A DNA stretch of 64,000 bases from Burkholderia seminalis DSM 23518. Lineage in GTDB: Bacteria; Pseudomonadota; Gammaproteobacteria; Burkholderiales; Burkholderiaceae. The position numbers and the translations under genes are program-made. The notes under the pieces were generated by a model, which saw only the letters and a program-made list of their open reading frames with translations, did no database searches and was not told the DNA's origin. Below, piece by piece: positions 9,391-17,509 of this stretch. Location: positions 434,001 through 498,000 of the forward strand of contig NZ_CADFDK010000005.1 of the NCBI RefSeq assembly GCF_902832885.1, given 5' to 3'. Within the stretch, counting starts at the first letter, position 1; every line of letters begins with the position of its first letter.

Positions 9391-10386
9391 TTACTTCGAC
9401 GCGAGCCCCATCTCGTCGCGTACCTTCGACACGTTGTCGCGCGTCGCGAGCATGCCCGTCGTCAGCGTCAGCGGCGGCGGCGCCTTGCCCTGCGTGATCC
9501 ACGTGTACATCAGGTCCGAGGTTTCCTCGCCGTGGCGCTTCGGGCTGATGATCACGGTGCCGTAGAAGCCCGTCGGCTGCGGCTTCTTGAACTCGTTCAG
9601 CGCCGAGTCGGACCCGCCGATGCCGATGCCGATCATGTTGTCGGCCTTGAAGCCGCGCCCTTCGGCCGCGCGTACCGCGCCGAGCACGGCCTCGTCGTTC
9701 AGCCCGTACGCGACCCAGTGCTTGAACTGCGGGTTCTTCGTGAGCGCGATGTTCGCCGCGTTGAACGCGTTTTCCGTATCGGTCTTCGCCTGCGGCGCCG
9801 CGATCACGTTCGCCTTCGGGAAGCCGGCGGCCACCAGCGCGTCGGTCGCGCCGCTCGTGCGGTCGTGCGCGGTCGGCAGCTGCTCGTAGGTGATGTCGAT
9901 CGCGCCGACGTCCTTCATGTCCCAGCCGCGCTTCTTGATCTCGGCCGCGATGCCGTCGCCGACCTGCTTGCCGATGTTGTACGCGGAGATCCCCATGTGC
10001 GGGACCGACTCGATCGGCTTGCCCGCGCCGTCGACGAGGCGGTCGTCGACCGTCATCATCTTCAGGTTGTGCGACTTCGCCTTCGCGACGATGCCCGGCC
10101 CGAGCTTCACGTCGGGCGTGCAGATGATGAAGCCCTGCGCCTTCTGCGCGGACAGGTTGTCGATCGCGCTCATCACCTTCTCGCCGGACGGCGCGCCGAT
10201 CTTCACGAGCGTGAAGCCCTTTTGTTTCGCCGCGATTTCGGCGAACTTCCACTCGTCCTGGAACCACGGCTCTTCCGGCTGCTTCACCAGGAAACCGATC
10301 TTGACCGGGTCGGCCGCGTGCGCGACCGGGCTGCCCATCACCACCGCGGCCGCGGCCGCCAGCGTTACGAACGTTCTGCGTTTCAT
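9391..10386 (-). CDS. araF: Periplasmic sugar-binding protein, AraF type
   Basis: Substrate-binding subunit of the CUT2 importer. The 331-residue precursor has a Sec signal peptide ([25 protein letters not shown], cleavage around residue 24). Mature sequence features such as [55 protein letters not shown] and THWVAYG-like [17 protein letters not shown] align in style with E. coli AraF, which binds L-arabinose, D-galactose and D-fucose. A Shine-Dalgarno (AGGAGACAC) precedes the ATG. It is encoded between the first SDR gene and the ATPase gene. The ligand is not certain; the neighbouring galactonate-type enzymes favour D-galactose at least as much as L-arabinose. Confidence 0.87.
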   Translation of the reverse strand: MKRRTFVTLAAAAAVVMGSPVAHAADPVKIGFLVKQPEEPWFQDEWKFAEIAAKQKGFTLVKIGAPSGEKVMSAIDNLSAQKAQGFIICTPDVKLGPGIVAKAKSHNLKMMTVDDRLVDGAGKPIESVPHMGISAYNIGKQVGDGIAAEIKKRGWDMKDVGAIDITYEQLPTAHDRTSGATDALVAAGFPKANVIAAPQAKTDTENAFNAANIALTKNPQFKHWVAYGLNDEAVLGAVRAAEGRGFKADNMIGIGIGGSDSALNEFKKPQPTGFYGTVIISPKRHGEETSDLMYTWITQGKAPPPLTLTTGMLATRDNVSKVRDEMGLASK

Positions 10387-10488
10387 CTCCAGTGTCTCCT
10401 TGTTTTCATCGAACAGGATGCAGCCGCTTGTTGGTTTCGACGCAGCGTGCGCGCGGCCGTCGCACGTGCGGTCTTTCGAATCGTTGCG

Positions 10489-11271
10489 TCAGTCGTGGTA
10501 CAGCGCCGCGCGCCCGCCGTCGACGGTGATGCAGGCGGCATTGATGAACGGTGCCTCGTCGGACGCCAGGAACACGGCTGTCATCGCGACCTCCTCCGGC
10601 CGGCCGATCCGCTTCATCGGCTGCAGCGCGAGCGTCGCGGCGCGCGCGGCGGCCGGATCGGGTTGCGCGTCCCACCAGTCGCGCGTGAGCTGTGTCTCGA
10701 TGTAGCCCGGCGCGATCGCGTTCACGCGCACGTTGCGCGCCGCGTATTCGATGCCGAGCGCGCGCGTGAGACCGAGCACGCCGTGCTTCGCGACCGGGTA
10801 CGGAAAGCAGCCCGGGATGATCCTGAATGCATGCGTCGACGCGATGTTCACGATGCTGCCGCGGCCGCGCTCGACCATTCCCTCCAGCGCCGCGCGGCAA
10901 CCGTGCCACACGCCGTCGAGATCGACCGCGAAGCAGCGGCGCCAGTCGTCGTCGGTCATCGTCAGCGGATCGGCGAACACGTTGATGCCCGCGTTGTTCA
11001 CGAGCACGTCGAGCGGACCGAACGCCGCTTCGGTCCGCGCGAGCGCATCGCGCACCGCATCCTGCCGCGCGACGTCGGCCTGCAGCGGCAACACGCGCGC
11101 GCCGTCGAATTCGCGCGCGATCGCGGCGGCCGTGTGCTGCGCCTGCGGGAAATCGAGATCGACGAGCGCGACGGCCGCGCCCTCGCGAACGAACGCGCGG
11201 GCGATCGCGGCGCCGATACCCCGGCCCGCGCCCGTCACCATCGCGACCTTGCCCGCGAGGCGGCCCATCAT
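10489..11271 (-). CDS. SDR-family oxidoreductase, probable sugar dehydrogenase
   Basis: A 260-residue short-chain dehydrogenase. Motifs are TGAGRGIG near residue 14, VALVDLD with the NAD-favouring aspartate, NNAG in LVNNAGINVFADP, Ser in VNIASTHA, and YPVAKHG containing the Tyr-x-x-x-Lys pair, then NAIAPGYIETQLT. The C-terminal INAACITVDGGRAALYHD fits classical SDRs. The ATG start overlaps the dgoA stop in ATGATGG, a translationally coupled pair. As the gene directly after dgoK-dgoA, this is the stronger candidate for the D-galactose (or L-arabinose) 1-dehydrogenase opening the oxidative pathway. It is clearly not a duplicate of the SDR at 5899: the glycine motif, NNAG region and catalytic-loop sequences differ. 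Confidence 0.8.
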   Translation of the reverse strand: MMGRLAGKVAMVTGAGRGIGAAIARAFVREGAAVALVDLDFPQAQHTAAAIAREFDGARVLPLQADVARQDAVRDALARTEAAFGPLDVLVNNAGINVFADPLTMTDDDWRRCFAVDLDGVWHGCRAALEGMVERGRGSIVNIASTHAFRIIPGCFPYPVAKHGVLGLTRALGIEYAARNVRVNAIAPGYIETQLTRDWWDAQPDPAAARAATLALQPMKRIGRPEEVAMTAVFLASDEAPFINAACITVDGGRAALYHD

Positions 11272-11945
11272 GCCGCTCCGCCGCGCGCGACGCGCAAGCC
11301 GGCCTGGAACGCGCGCGCGTTCACCGCCGTCGTGTCGGCCGACTGGCCGGGCCGGTACAGCGCCGAGCCGAGGCCGAAGCCGTTCGCGCCCGCGTCGAGG
11401 AACGGCGCCATGTTGTCGGGCGAAATGCCGCCGACCGGGATCAGCGGCACCGCGCGGTCGATCACCGCGCGCCATGCCTTCACGACCGGCACGCCGAGCT
11501 GTTCGGCCGGGAACATCTTCAGCACGTCGGCGCCGTGCGTCAGGGCCGCGAACGCCTCGGTCGGCGTCGCGACGCCCGGTGCGCTCGCGAGGCCGCGCTC
11601 GCGGGCGCGGCGGATCACCGCCGCGTCGCTGTGCGGCATCACGATCAGCGCGCCGCCCGCGTCCTGCACGCGGTCGACGTACTCGGCACGCAGCACGGTG
11701 CCCGCGCCGACGATCGCGTCGTCCGGCAGCGCGCGCCGCAGCGCCGCGATGCTGTCGAACGGATCCGGCGAGTTGAGCGGCACTTCGACGATCCGGAAGC
11801 CGGCCTCGTACAGCGCGCGGCCGTGGTCGGCCGCCTCGGCGGGCGTGATGCCGCGCATGATCGCGATCAGCGGACACGCGTCGAACGCGCGCATCAGGGC
11901 GGCGTGGGGCGTGTACGGCGCGGGCAAGGTCAGGTCGGACGGCAT
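11268..11945 (-). CDS. dgoA: 2-dehydro-3-deoxy-6-phosphogalactonate aldolase
   Basis: Class I aldolase splitting 2-dehydro-3-deoxy-6-phospho-galactonate into pyruvate and glyceraldehyde 3-phosphate. The 225-residue protein contains PLIAIMRGITPAEA, YEAGFRIVEVPLNSP with the conserved glutamate, GAGTVLRAE, IVMPH, ADVLKMFPAE with the Schiff-base lysine, and PVGGISPDNM, as in the KDPG/KDPGal aldolase family. The MPH in the fourth motif and the pairing with dgoK favour DgoA over the gluconate-pathway Eda. The gene has a 22-base gap to the dgoK stop upstream and a 4-base overlap with the downstream SDR gene. Confidence 0.9.
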   Translation of the reverse strand: MPSDLTLPAPYTPHAALMRAFDACPLIAIMRGITPAEAADHGRALYEAGFRIVEVPLNSPDPFDSIAALRRALPDDAIVGAGTVLRAEYVDRVQDAGGALIVMPHSDAAVIRRARERGLASAPGVATPTEAFAALTHGADVLKMFPAEQLGVPVVKAWRAVIDRAVPLIPVGGISPDNMAPFLDAGANGFGLGSALYRPGQSADTTAVNARAFQAGLRVARGGAA

Positions 11946-11967
11946 CGAAGATTCCTCTGCAAGCAGT

Positions 11968-12993
11968 TCATTGGTCGGCGCAGACGGGCTCGCCGTCCGC
12001 GCGCACGAGCCCGGCACGCGACGCGATGCGCCACAGGCCGCGCTCGGTCGCATGCGCGGCAACGCGCGCATGCGCATGGCCGAATACCTCGAGCGCGTCG
12101 ACGTAGCGCGCGCACAAGCCGTCGTCGCCGACCAGCAAGAGCGGCTGGTCCGCGAGCGCGATGCCGCGCTCCGCGAGCATCGCGTCGAGCGCATTGAGTT
12201 CATGGCCGATCAGCAGGCCCGACAGGTAGTCGCCCTGCGCATCGGGCGCGAGCCGGTCGGTCAGCCCCAGCGTGCGCGTGCTGAAAATCGTCGCGAGCAG
12301 CCCGGTGCGCTGCGCGCCGCGCGCGACCGACACGCCGCGCACGAATGCGTCGCGGTCGGGCGAGGCGCCCGCGCGCATCGTGCGGCCGAGGATCGTGTGA
12401 TCGCGCAGCACGGCAAACAGCTCGCCCGTCATGAAGGTCTGGAAGCGTTCGATCAACCCGTGCTTCACCCACGCCCATTTCGCATGCGTGCCCGGCAAGC
12501 CGATCAGTACCCCTGAACGATCGGCGCCAAGCGTGGGATCGCTCGCGAGTGCGCCGACGATCTGCGTTTCTTCGCCGCGCATCACGTCGGGCAGTTCGCC
12601 CGTCGCGATCACGCCCGGCACGATCGAGACCGTCGCGCCGCGCGACGTCGTCACCGTGATGAGGCCCGCGACGAGCGCGTCGGCGCCGGCCGGCACCGCG
12701 ACGTACGGCGCCTCGCGCCAGCCCTGCGCGCTGCCCACCATCCCGGCGGCAAGCACCGGCAGGCCGGGCGTGCGGTCGAGCCAGTCGCCGCACGCTTCCT
12801 CGAAGACGGCGTCGAACGCGCGCGCACCGCCGCCCGGCACATGCATCACGCCCGCCGCGCGGCTGCGCGTGTCGAGCAGCGCGCCGCGCGCGTCGTACAG
12901 GTAGGCGCGCAGCGACGTCGTGCCCCAGTCGAGCGCGATCAGCGACGGAAAGGCGGTGCTGGCGTCCGGAGCGGGCCGGGTCGAAGTGGTCAT
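11968..12993 (-). CDS. dgoK: 2-dehydro-3-deoxygalactonokinase
   Basis: Phosphorylates 2-dehydro-3-deoxy-galactonate for DgoA. The 341-residue protein starts MTTSTRPAPDASTAFPSLIA and continues LDWGTTSLRAYLYD, an ATP-binding phosphate-1-type motif; AAGMVGSAQGW, PGVIATGELPDVMRGEETQI and GLPGTHAKWAWV are strongly characteristic of DgoK. Its ATG overlaps the stop of the regulator gene by 4 bases (ATGA), so the regulator and the pathway genes share one transcript. Length fits the family range of about 290-340. Confidence 0.92.
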   Translation of the reverse strand: MTTSTRPAPDASTAFPSLIALDWGTTSLRAYLYDARGALLDTRSRAAGVMHVPGGGARAFDAVFEEACGDWLDRTPGLPVLAAGMVGSAQGWREAPYVAVPAGADALVAGLITVTTSRGATVSIVPGVIATGELPDVMRGEETQIVGALASDPTLGADRSGVLIGLPGTHAKWAWVKHGLIERFQTFMTGELFAVLRDHTILGRTMRAGASPDRDAFVRGVSVARGAQRTGLLATIFSTRTLGLTDRLAPDAQGDYLSGLLIGHELNALDAMLAERGIALADQPLLLVGDDGLCARYVDALEVFGHAHARVAAHATERGLWRIASRAGLVRADGEPVCADQ

Positions 12994-13889
12994 CGTTTGA
13001 TCCTGCGGGTACCCTGCGGCGGGCTCCAGCCCAGTTCCGCGGAAATGGCTCGCGCTTCGCGCTGCACGAGCGGAATCAGTTCGTCCATCCGGTCGTGCGG
13101 CATGTACGGAATGGTGCTGGCGACCGACACGGCCGCGACGATCGCGCCCGACGCGTCGCGGATCGGTGCGGCCACGCAGCGGATCGACGCCTCGTTCTCC
13201 TCGAGGTCGAACGTATAGCCGCCGGCCGCGTAGTGGGCCATGCGCTGCAGGAACGCGCTCGTCTCGGGCCGGTTGTCGGGCTTGAAATTGACGCCGGCCA
13301 GCGCGCGTCGCGCGGCCTCGAACAGCGAACGCCACAGGTCCGGATCGAGGTCGAGCATCATTGCCTTGCCGATGCCGGTCGACGCGAGCGGCATCCGGTG
13401 GCCGACGCGCGAGCGCATCTCGAGGCCGCGCGTGCCGGGAATCTTGTCGATGTACAGCACGTCGTCGCCGTCGCGCACGCCGAGGTGGATCGTGTCGAGC
13501 GTCGCTTCCGCGAGCGCTTCGAGATGCGGCCGCGCCACAGCGGTGAGCGGCATCTGCTCGAGCGCGATCGTGCCGAGCTCGATCAGCTTCGGGCCGAGCA
13601 GGTAGCCGCCCTGCACCTGGCGCAGGTAGCGCGCCTGCACGAGGCTGCTGACGAGACGGTGCGTCGTGCTGCGCGTCGTCCCGAGCGCCGCGCCGATCGC
13701 ACGCATGTCGCGCGCGCCGTTCGCGATCGCCTCGAGGATCGCGAGGCCGCGCAGCAGCGTCTGCGTGCCGGCCTGCTGCGCGGCGAGATCGAGCGGCGTG
13801 CTGGTCGCGCCGATGCTGTCGGTCAGCGAGACATCGGCCGGCGTCGCGCGCCGGGCGTCGAGGGCAAGGGAATCGGGCATCTTGGTCAT
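12990..13889 (-). CDS. IclR-family transcriptional regulator of the sugar locus
   Basis: A 299-residue regulator. After a weakly conserved N-terminus of about 40 residues come a winged helix-turn-helix (LLRGLAILEAIANGARDMRA, then LGTTRSTTHRLVSSL near residues 70-85) and an IclR effector domain with TIHLGVRDGDDVLYIDKIPG, PLASTGIGKAM and CVAAPIRDASGAIVAAVSV. IclR proteins bind small acids or sugar derivatives and usually act on adjacent operons. As the first gene of the locus with its own promoter-like sequence at 14072-14100, it probably controls itself and the whole locus. The start could also be the ATG at 13880. The effector is unknown; a keto-deoxy sugar acid is a reasonable guess. Confidence 0.88.
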   Translation of the reverse strand: MTKMPDSLALDARRATPADVSLTDSIGATSTPLDLAAQQAGTQTLLRGLAILEAIANGARDMRAIGAALGTTRSTTHRLVSSLVQARYLRQVQGGYLLGPKLIELGTIALEQMPLTAVARPHLEALAEATLDTIHLGVRDGDDVLYIDKIPGTRGLEMRSRVGHRMPLASTGIGKAMMLDLDPDLWRSLFEAARRALAGVNFKPDNRPETSAFLQRMAHYAAGGYTFDLEENEASIRCVAAPIRDASGAIVAAVSVASTIPYMPHDRMDELIPLVQREARAISAELGWSPPQGTRRIKR

Positions 13890-14071
13890 GGAACGGGCTT
13901 CTTCAACGGAATCGGTGAAGCCGCACGCGCGGCGCCGGAACGAGGTCCCGTGCTGCGGCGTGGCGGCGGTCGATGCACCGAGTAAAGCGCCCGGCGAACT
14001 TCATGGAAGGTGTCTCCGTGTGCGACGGGCGCCGCGCGATGCGTGGGTCCGAAGCTGTCGATGTGCTTCGG

Positions 14072-14100
14072 ATTGTAGGAGCGCACGCACTCGGCTCCAA
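14072..14100 (-). promoter_or_regulatory. Sigma70-like promoter of the IclR gene and sugar locus
   Basis: On the minus strand TTGGAG (14100-14095) and TACAAT (14077-14072) are separated by exactly 17 bases. It lies about 185 bases upstream of the IclR start, in an unusually A/T-rich patch for this genome. Confidence 0.55.
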
Positions 14101-14178
14101 TATTTGAATGCGTTGTCCAGATAATGAGAATCCGGCGGAAACCGGCCGCGGGTGCGAGGCAACGGCCGCGCCATGAAC

Positions 14179-14218
14179 ACGGGGGCGGAACCCGCCGTGT
14201 CGCGGGTTCCGCCCCCGT
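14179..14218 (-). terminator. Strong hairpin after the EF-hand gene
   Basis: A 17-bp perfect stem (14179-14195 with 14202-14218) and a 6-base loop lie 20 bases beyond the EF-hand gene stop. No run of T follows on the minus strand, so it may be a bidirectional block or an mRNA end-protecting hairpin rather than a classical intrinsic terminator. Confidence 0.55.
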
Positions 14219-14238
14219 TGGTTCACGATCCGCCGCGC

Positions 14239-14640
14239 TTACTGCTGGCTGCTCGTGCTGCGTGCCTGCATGTAGCGCTGCACGTCGGCGAACGACACGC
14301 GGCCGTTGCCGCCCGCATCGATCTGCCGGAAGTGATTCGCGACATAGCCGAGGCCGGCCGCGCGCGCCTGCGACTCGGTGATCGAGCCCGTGTTCTGCGT
14401 GTCGGCCGCGCTGAACTGGCTCGCGAGCTTGCGCACCACCTGCGCATGCAGCGCGGCGCCGGTCGTCTGCGTGCCGGCGGTCGCGCGGCGCGCGGCCGGC
14501 GGCACGTACGGATCGCCGAGCTGCGCCTGGCGCGCACGCGCCGGTGCGGCGGCATCGCTCGCCTGCGCGAACGCGGATACGGATGCTGCGGCGCCGACCC
14601 ATGCGAGCGCCGCGGCAACGACGATGAAACGGTTCTTCAT
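14239..14640 (-). CDS. Exported EF-hand domain protein
   Basis: A 133-residue protein with a Sec signal peptide (MKNRFIVVAAALAWVGAAA, cleavage near SAFAQA). The C-terminal half carries two EF-hand calcium loops: DTQNTGSITESQ (residue 12 is Gln instead of the usual Glu, so weaker) and DAGGNGRVSFAD (canonical acidic residue at positions 1 and 12). The middle is Ala/Arg-rich and probably disordered. Periplasmic calcium binding is expected from the motifs; no enzymatic domain is present, and the biological role is not known to me. It lies 82 bases downstream of the S10 peptidase gene on the same strand. Confidence 0.8.
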   Translation of the reverse strand: MKNRFIVVAAALAWVGAAASVSAFAQASDAAAPARARQAQLGDPYVPPAARRATAGTQTTGAALHAQVVRKLASQFSAADTQNTGSITESQARAAGLGYVANHFRQIDAGGNGRVSFADVQRYMQARSTSSQQ

Positions 14641-14722
14641 ATCAGGCTCCAGTCTGGAATGAGGTCGTCGACGGCCGGCGGACGGCGCCATCGCGGGCGC
14701 CCGACGCCGGCCCGGCGCTGCA

Positions 14723-16333
14723 TCAGTGCGCGGCCGCGTTGTAGAAGGTCACGAGGTCGGCTTTCTCCTGCGGACGCGACGTATCGTCGAGATAGACCAT
14801 GTGTCCGCCCTGATAGTCCTTGATCGTCAGGTTCGGCTGCGTCCCGAGCCGCGCGAGGTCGAGCTCGGTCTGGTAGAACGGCGTCGCGATGTCGTGATAC
14901 CCGTTCAACGACAGCACCTTCAGCTGCGGGTTCAGCGTCAGCGCCGCGGCGAGGTCGGGAATCGTGTCGGGCATCGCGAGCCCGTCGTGCGTCCAGTCCC
15001 ACGTGTTGATCGCGTTGCTGCTCACCGAGTAGGCCGACTGCGCGGTGTACTTCAGTTCGTTCGGCAGGTAGCGGCCGATCGTGTCGGTGAACGGCTTCGT
15101 GATGAACGAGCTCGACGGATCGCCGTCCGCCGCGAGCGGGCTCGACACGGGCACGTTCACGCGCGCGTCGTAGCGCCCGATCAGCGTGCCCGGGACCAGC
15201 GACAGCTGGAAGCTGTTGTCGAAGAAGGTCGGGATCACGTTGAAGTCCGCATTCCACAGCGACTGCTTCACGCCGGTCGCATTCACCATCGTCGTCACGA
15301 GGTTCGGCGGCGGCGGCGTATGGCTCGCGAGGTACGCGTTCACGGCGGGCGCGTAGCTGCCGGCCGTCAGCAGGCGCATCTGGTCCGCGTACTGCGGCAG
15401 GTTCGACGGGTTCGGATTGTCGAGCTGATAGTACGCGCCGACGGCCCCGTACGACGGCACGAAGCCCGCGCAACTCACCGGGCTCGACCCGTTGTTCGAG
15501 TTGCCGACGTAGTCGCTCGCCATGTCGCAGTTCGTGTTGTAGTTCAGGATCGACGACTGCAGCACGATGCCGTCGAGCTTCACGCCGGCCGTCTCGAGCA
15601 GGTTCGCGAGCACGTCGGTGCGCGGCGTGCCGTACGATTCGCCGAACAGGTATTTCGGCGAACCGGTGCGCTGGTTCACGGTCAGGTAGCGCGTGACGAA
15701 ATCGCGGAATGCGCCGCCGTCCTGGTCGACGCCCCAGAACGTCTGGTTCGTGTTCGGCGCGATCGCTTCGGAAAAGCCGGTGCCGATCGCATCGACGAAC
15801 ACGAGGTCGGTCGTGTCGAGCAGGCTTTCCTGGTTGTCGACGAACGGGAACGTCGACGTATTCGCGTTCGGGTCGCCCGTCTGGATCCGGCGCGGGCCGA
15901 ACGAACCGAGGTGCAGCCACACCGATGCCGAGCCCGGGCCGCCGTTGTACAGGAACGTGACGGGCCGCTTCGCCGCGGGCTGGTTGTCGGCCGTGTAGGC
16001 GACGTAGAAGAACGAGGCTTCGGGCGCGCCGGTCTGCGGATTGCGCGCGACGAGGTGGCCGGCCGTGGCCGTGTAGCGGATCGTCTTGCCGTTCAGCGTG
16101 ATCTGGTGATGCGTGACGGCGGCCTTTTCAACCGCGGCGGAAGGGTCGAGCGACGCGTTCGCACTCGACGAATAACTGTTCGGATCGTTGTACGCCCGGT
16201 CCGCCTGAGCGGCGGGATCGGCTGAATTGGCGGCGCTCGCAGCGGCGGACGATGTGACGTCGTCGTTGCAGGCCGTCAGGATCAGCGAAGAAAACACTAC
16301 CCCCAACAACAGCTTCGCTTTGCTCGCTGGCAT
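14723..16333 (-). CDS. Peptidase S10 (serine carboxypeptidase) family lipoprotein
   Basis: A 536-residue serine carboxypeptidase homologue, unusual in bacteria outside a few groups. The N-terminus is a lipoprotein signal with lipobox LTAC (Cys22), followed by a Ser/Ala-rich linker to about residue 70. Catalytic elements: oxyanion motif NGGPGSAS at 130-137, nucleophile Ser233 in GESYG, Asp481 in GYHD and His511 in GGHMVY. Asp after Ala23 is not present (Asn23-Asp24 follow the Cys), so outer- versus inner-membrane sorting is unclear. A Shine-Dalgarno (GAAGGAAAG) supports the ATG at 16333. A TATATT -10-like hexamer at 16425-16430 suggests its own promoter. Substrate unknown; C-terminal trimming of peptides is the family activity. 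Confidence 0.87.
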   Translation of the reverse strand: MPASKAKLLLGVVFSSLILTACNDDVTSSAAASAANSADPAAQADRAYNDPNSYSSSANASLDPSAAVEKAAVTHHQITLNGKTIRYTATAGHLVARNPQTGAPEASFFYVAYTADNQPAAKRPVTFLYNGGPGSASVWLHLGSFGPRRIQTGDPNANTSTFPFVDNQESLLDTTDLVFVDAIGTGFSEAIAPNTNQTFWGVDQDGGAFRDFVTRYLTVNQRTGSPKYLFGESYGTPRTDVLANLLETAGVKLDGIVLQSSILNYNTNCDMASDYVGNSNNGSSPVSCAGFVPSYGAVGAYYQLDNPNPSNLPQYADQMRLLTAGSYAPAVNAYLASHTPPPPNLVTTMVNATGVKQSLWNADFNVIPTFFDNSFQLSLVPGTLIGRYDARVNVPVSSPLAADGDPSSSFITKPFTDTIGRYLPNELKYTAQSAYSVSSNAINTWDWTHDGLAMPDTIPDLAAALTLNPQLKVLSLNGYHDIATPFYQTELDLARLGTQPNLTIKDYQGGHMVYLDDTSRPQEKADLVTFYNAAAH

Positions 16334-16757
16334 CGTTGCTTTCCTTCTCGGATGTTTTTTGTGTCGAGCAGCCGGATAAGCCGCCCCCCGCCTCGCTTGC
16401 GGCCGATGAGCCGAGGCGCTGGCCAATATACGCGAGCCCGTCAGCTTTGAAAAATTTTGAAATATTTGGCCGGCCGACGGTGCGGCGCACACCTTTCAGG
16501 AATGCTTCGAATCGCGAAACGTTGCATTTCACGTGGCTTTCATCGGCTTTCGCGTTTACCCGCAGCGACTAAAAAAGGGCGAAATTCGTGCCATGCAGGC
16601 AAACAAAAACGCACGGTCGCCCGCATTGCTCAGGAAAGCGAAATAGACGAATTCGTCTAACGGATGTGGCCCGACATGCGCGCGACACGAATGCGCTGCG
16701 GCGCAGCAATGGCGCACGGGCGACGGAACGGACAATGCGACGGCGCGCTCGCGCCGC
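16334..16757. other. Intergenic region upstream of the S10 peptidase
   Basis: 424 bases with noticeably lower GC than the neighbours between 16440 and 16660. It holds the peptidase ribosome binding site, a TATATT -10-like hexamer on the minus strand (16430-16425) and a 16-bp perfect palindrome at 16644-16659. Short open frames here lack ribosome binding sites and the local codon bias; I see no gene. Confidence 0.55.
16644..16659. promoter_or_regulatory. 16-bp perfect palindrome, candidate operator
   Basis: TAGACGAATTCGTCTA reads the same on both strands. TAGAC...GTCTA half-sites are typical of TetR/NemR-like operators. It is about 310 bases upstream of the S10 peptidase start and 100 bases past the mtgA stop; no TetR gene is adjacent. 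Confidence 0.45.
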
Positions 16758-17495
16758 TCACTCCGATTGCGGCAGTTCGGCCGTCCCCATCCGGCGCGCG
16801 ATGACCGCCGCGCGCTGTGCCTGGTAGGCCGAGCCGCGATGCGCGTCGAACCAGCGCGGCTTCGGCAACATCACCGCGAGACGCGCCGACTGCCATGCAC
16901 CGAGCCGGCTCGCGGGAACCTTGTAGTAATAGCGTGCGGCCGCCTCGGCGCCGTACACGCCGCGGCCCCATTCGACGGAATTCAGGTAGATCTCGAAGAT
17001 GCGCTCCTTGTCGAGCACCGCTTCGAGCATCCATGTGATGATGAGCTCCTGCCCCTTGCGGATGTAGCTCTTCTCGCGCGACAGGAACAGGTTGCGCGCG
17101 AGTTGCTGCGTGATCGTCGAGCCGCCCGCGACGATCCTGCCGCGCGCCTTGTTCTTCTCCCACGCCTGCAGGATCGCGTCGACGTCGTAGCCGTTGTTGG
17201 TCGCGAAGGTCGCGTCCTCGGACGCGATCAGCGCGCGCTTCAGGTTGCGCGAGATCTGGTCGTACGGCACCCACTGGTGCTGGATCTGCGCGGGCGGCGT
17301 CGCGCGCGACAGCCACCACGCGTCGGTGCGCATGAACGCGGTCGAGCCCGGGTTCACGAACGACCACAACGCGATCTGCGCAAGATAGAACAGCTGCGTC
17401 GCGAGCCACGCGAGCGCGAACACCGATCCCGCATAGGCGATCCAGCGAGCGAGGCTCACCGATCGCGTGCGCTGCGTGCTGCTCACCGCCACCAC
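16758..17495 (-). CDS. mtgA: Monofunctional biosynthetic peptidoglycan transglycosylase
   Basis: Polymerises lipid II glycan chains at the inner membrane. The 245-residue protein has one N-terminal membrane anchor ([20 protein letters not shown], near residues 19-38) and a GT51 domain: [17 protein letters not shown] with the catalytic glutamate, [15 protein letters not shown] with the second glutamate-associated motif, [13 protein letters not shown] and [20 protein letters not shown]. No transpeptidase domain follows. I chose the GTG at 17495, with GGAG 8 bases upstream; it lies just past the aroE stop. GTGs at 17492 and 17486 are alternatives. Confidence 0.92.
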   Translation of the reverse strand: MVAVSSTQRTRSVSLARWIAYAGSVFALAWLATQLFYLAQIALWSFVNPGSTAFMRTDAWWLSRATPPAQIQHQWVPYDQISRNLKRALIASEDATFATNNGYDVDAILQAWEKNKARGRIVAGGSTITQQLARNLFLSREKSYIRKGQELIITWMLEAVLDKERIFEIYLNSVEWGRGVYGAEAAARYYYKVPASRLGAWQSARLAVMLPKPRWFDAHRGSAYQAQRAAVIARRMGTAELPQSE

Positions 17496-17509
17496 GTGCC
17501 GCGCTCCGG

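Larger units (their letters stand above)
13890..14238. other. Intergenic region between the EF-hand gene and the IclR gene
   Basis: 349 bases holding a strong hairpin (14179-14218), a sigma70-like promoter for the IclR gene (14072-14100) and an A/T-richer block at 14095-14135 upstream of that promoter where an operator would be expected. No convincing coding sequence is visible. Confidence 0.6.

Noticed and set aside
3901-13985. Very long open frames on the plus strand opposite the sugar locus
   Set aside because: They are Arg/Ala-rich shadows of minus-strand genes with clear families, lack ribosome binding sites and contain no recognisable domain.
16336-16660. Two small plus-strand frames in the spacer upstream of the S10 peptidase
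   Set aside because: No ribosome binding site, no family resemblance, and they run across the peptidase promoter region and a palindrome.
16446-16660. A small RNA gene in the low-GC spacer
   Set aside because: There is no terminator with a T-run and no promoter pair that would define one; only a palindrome and -10-like sites are seen.
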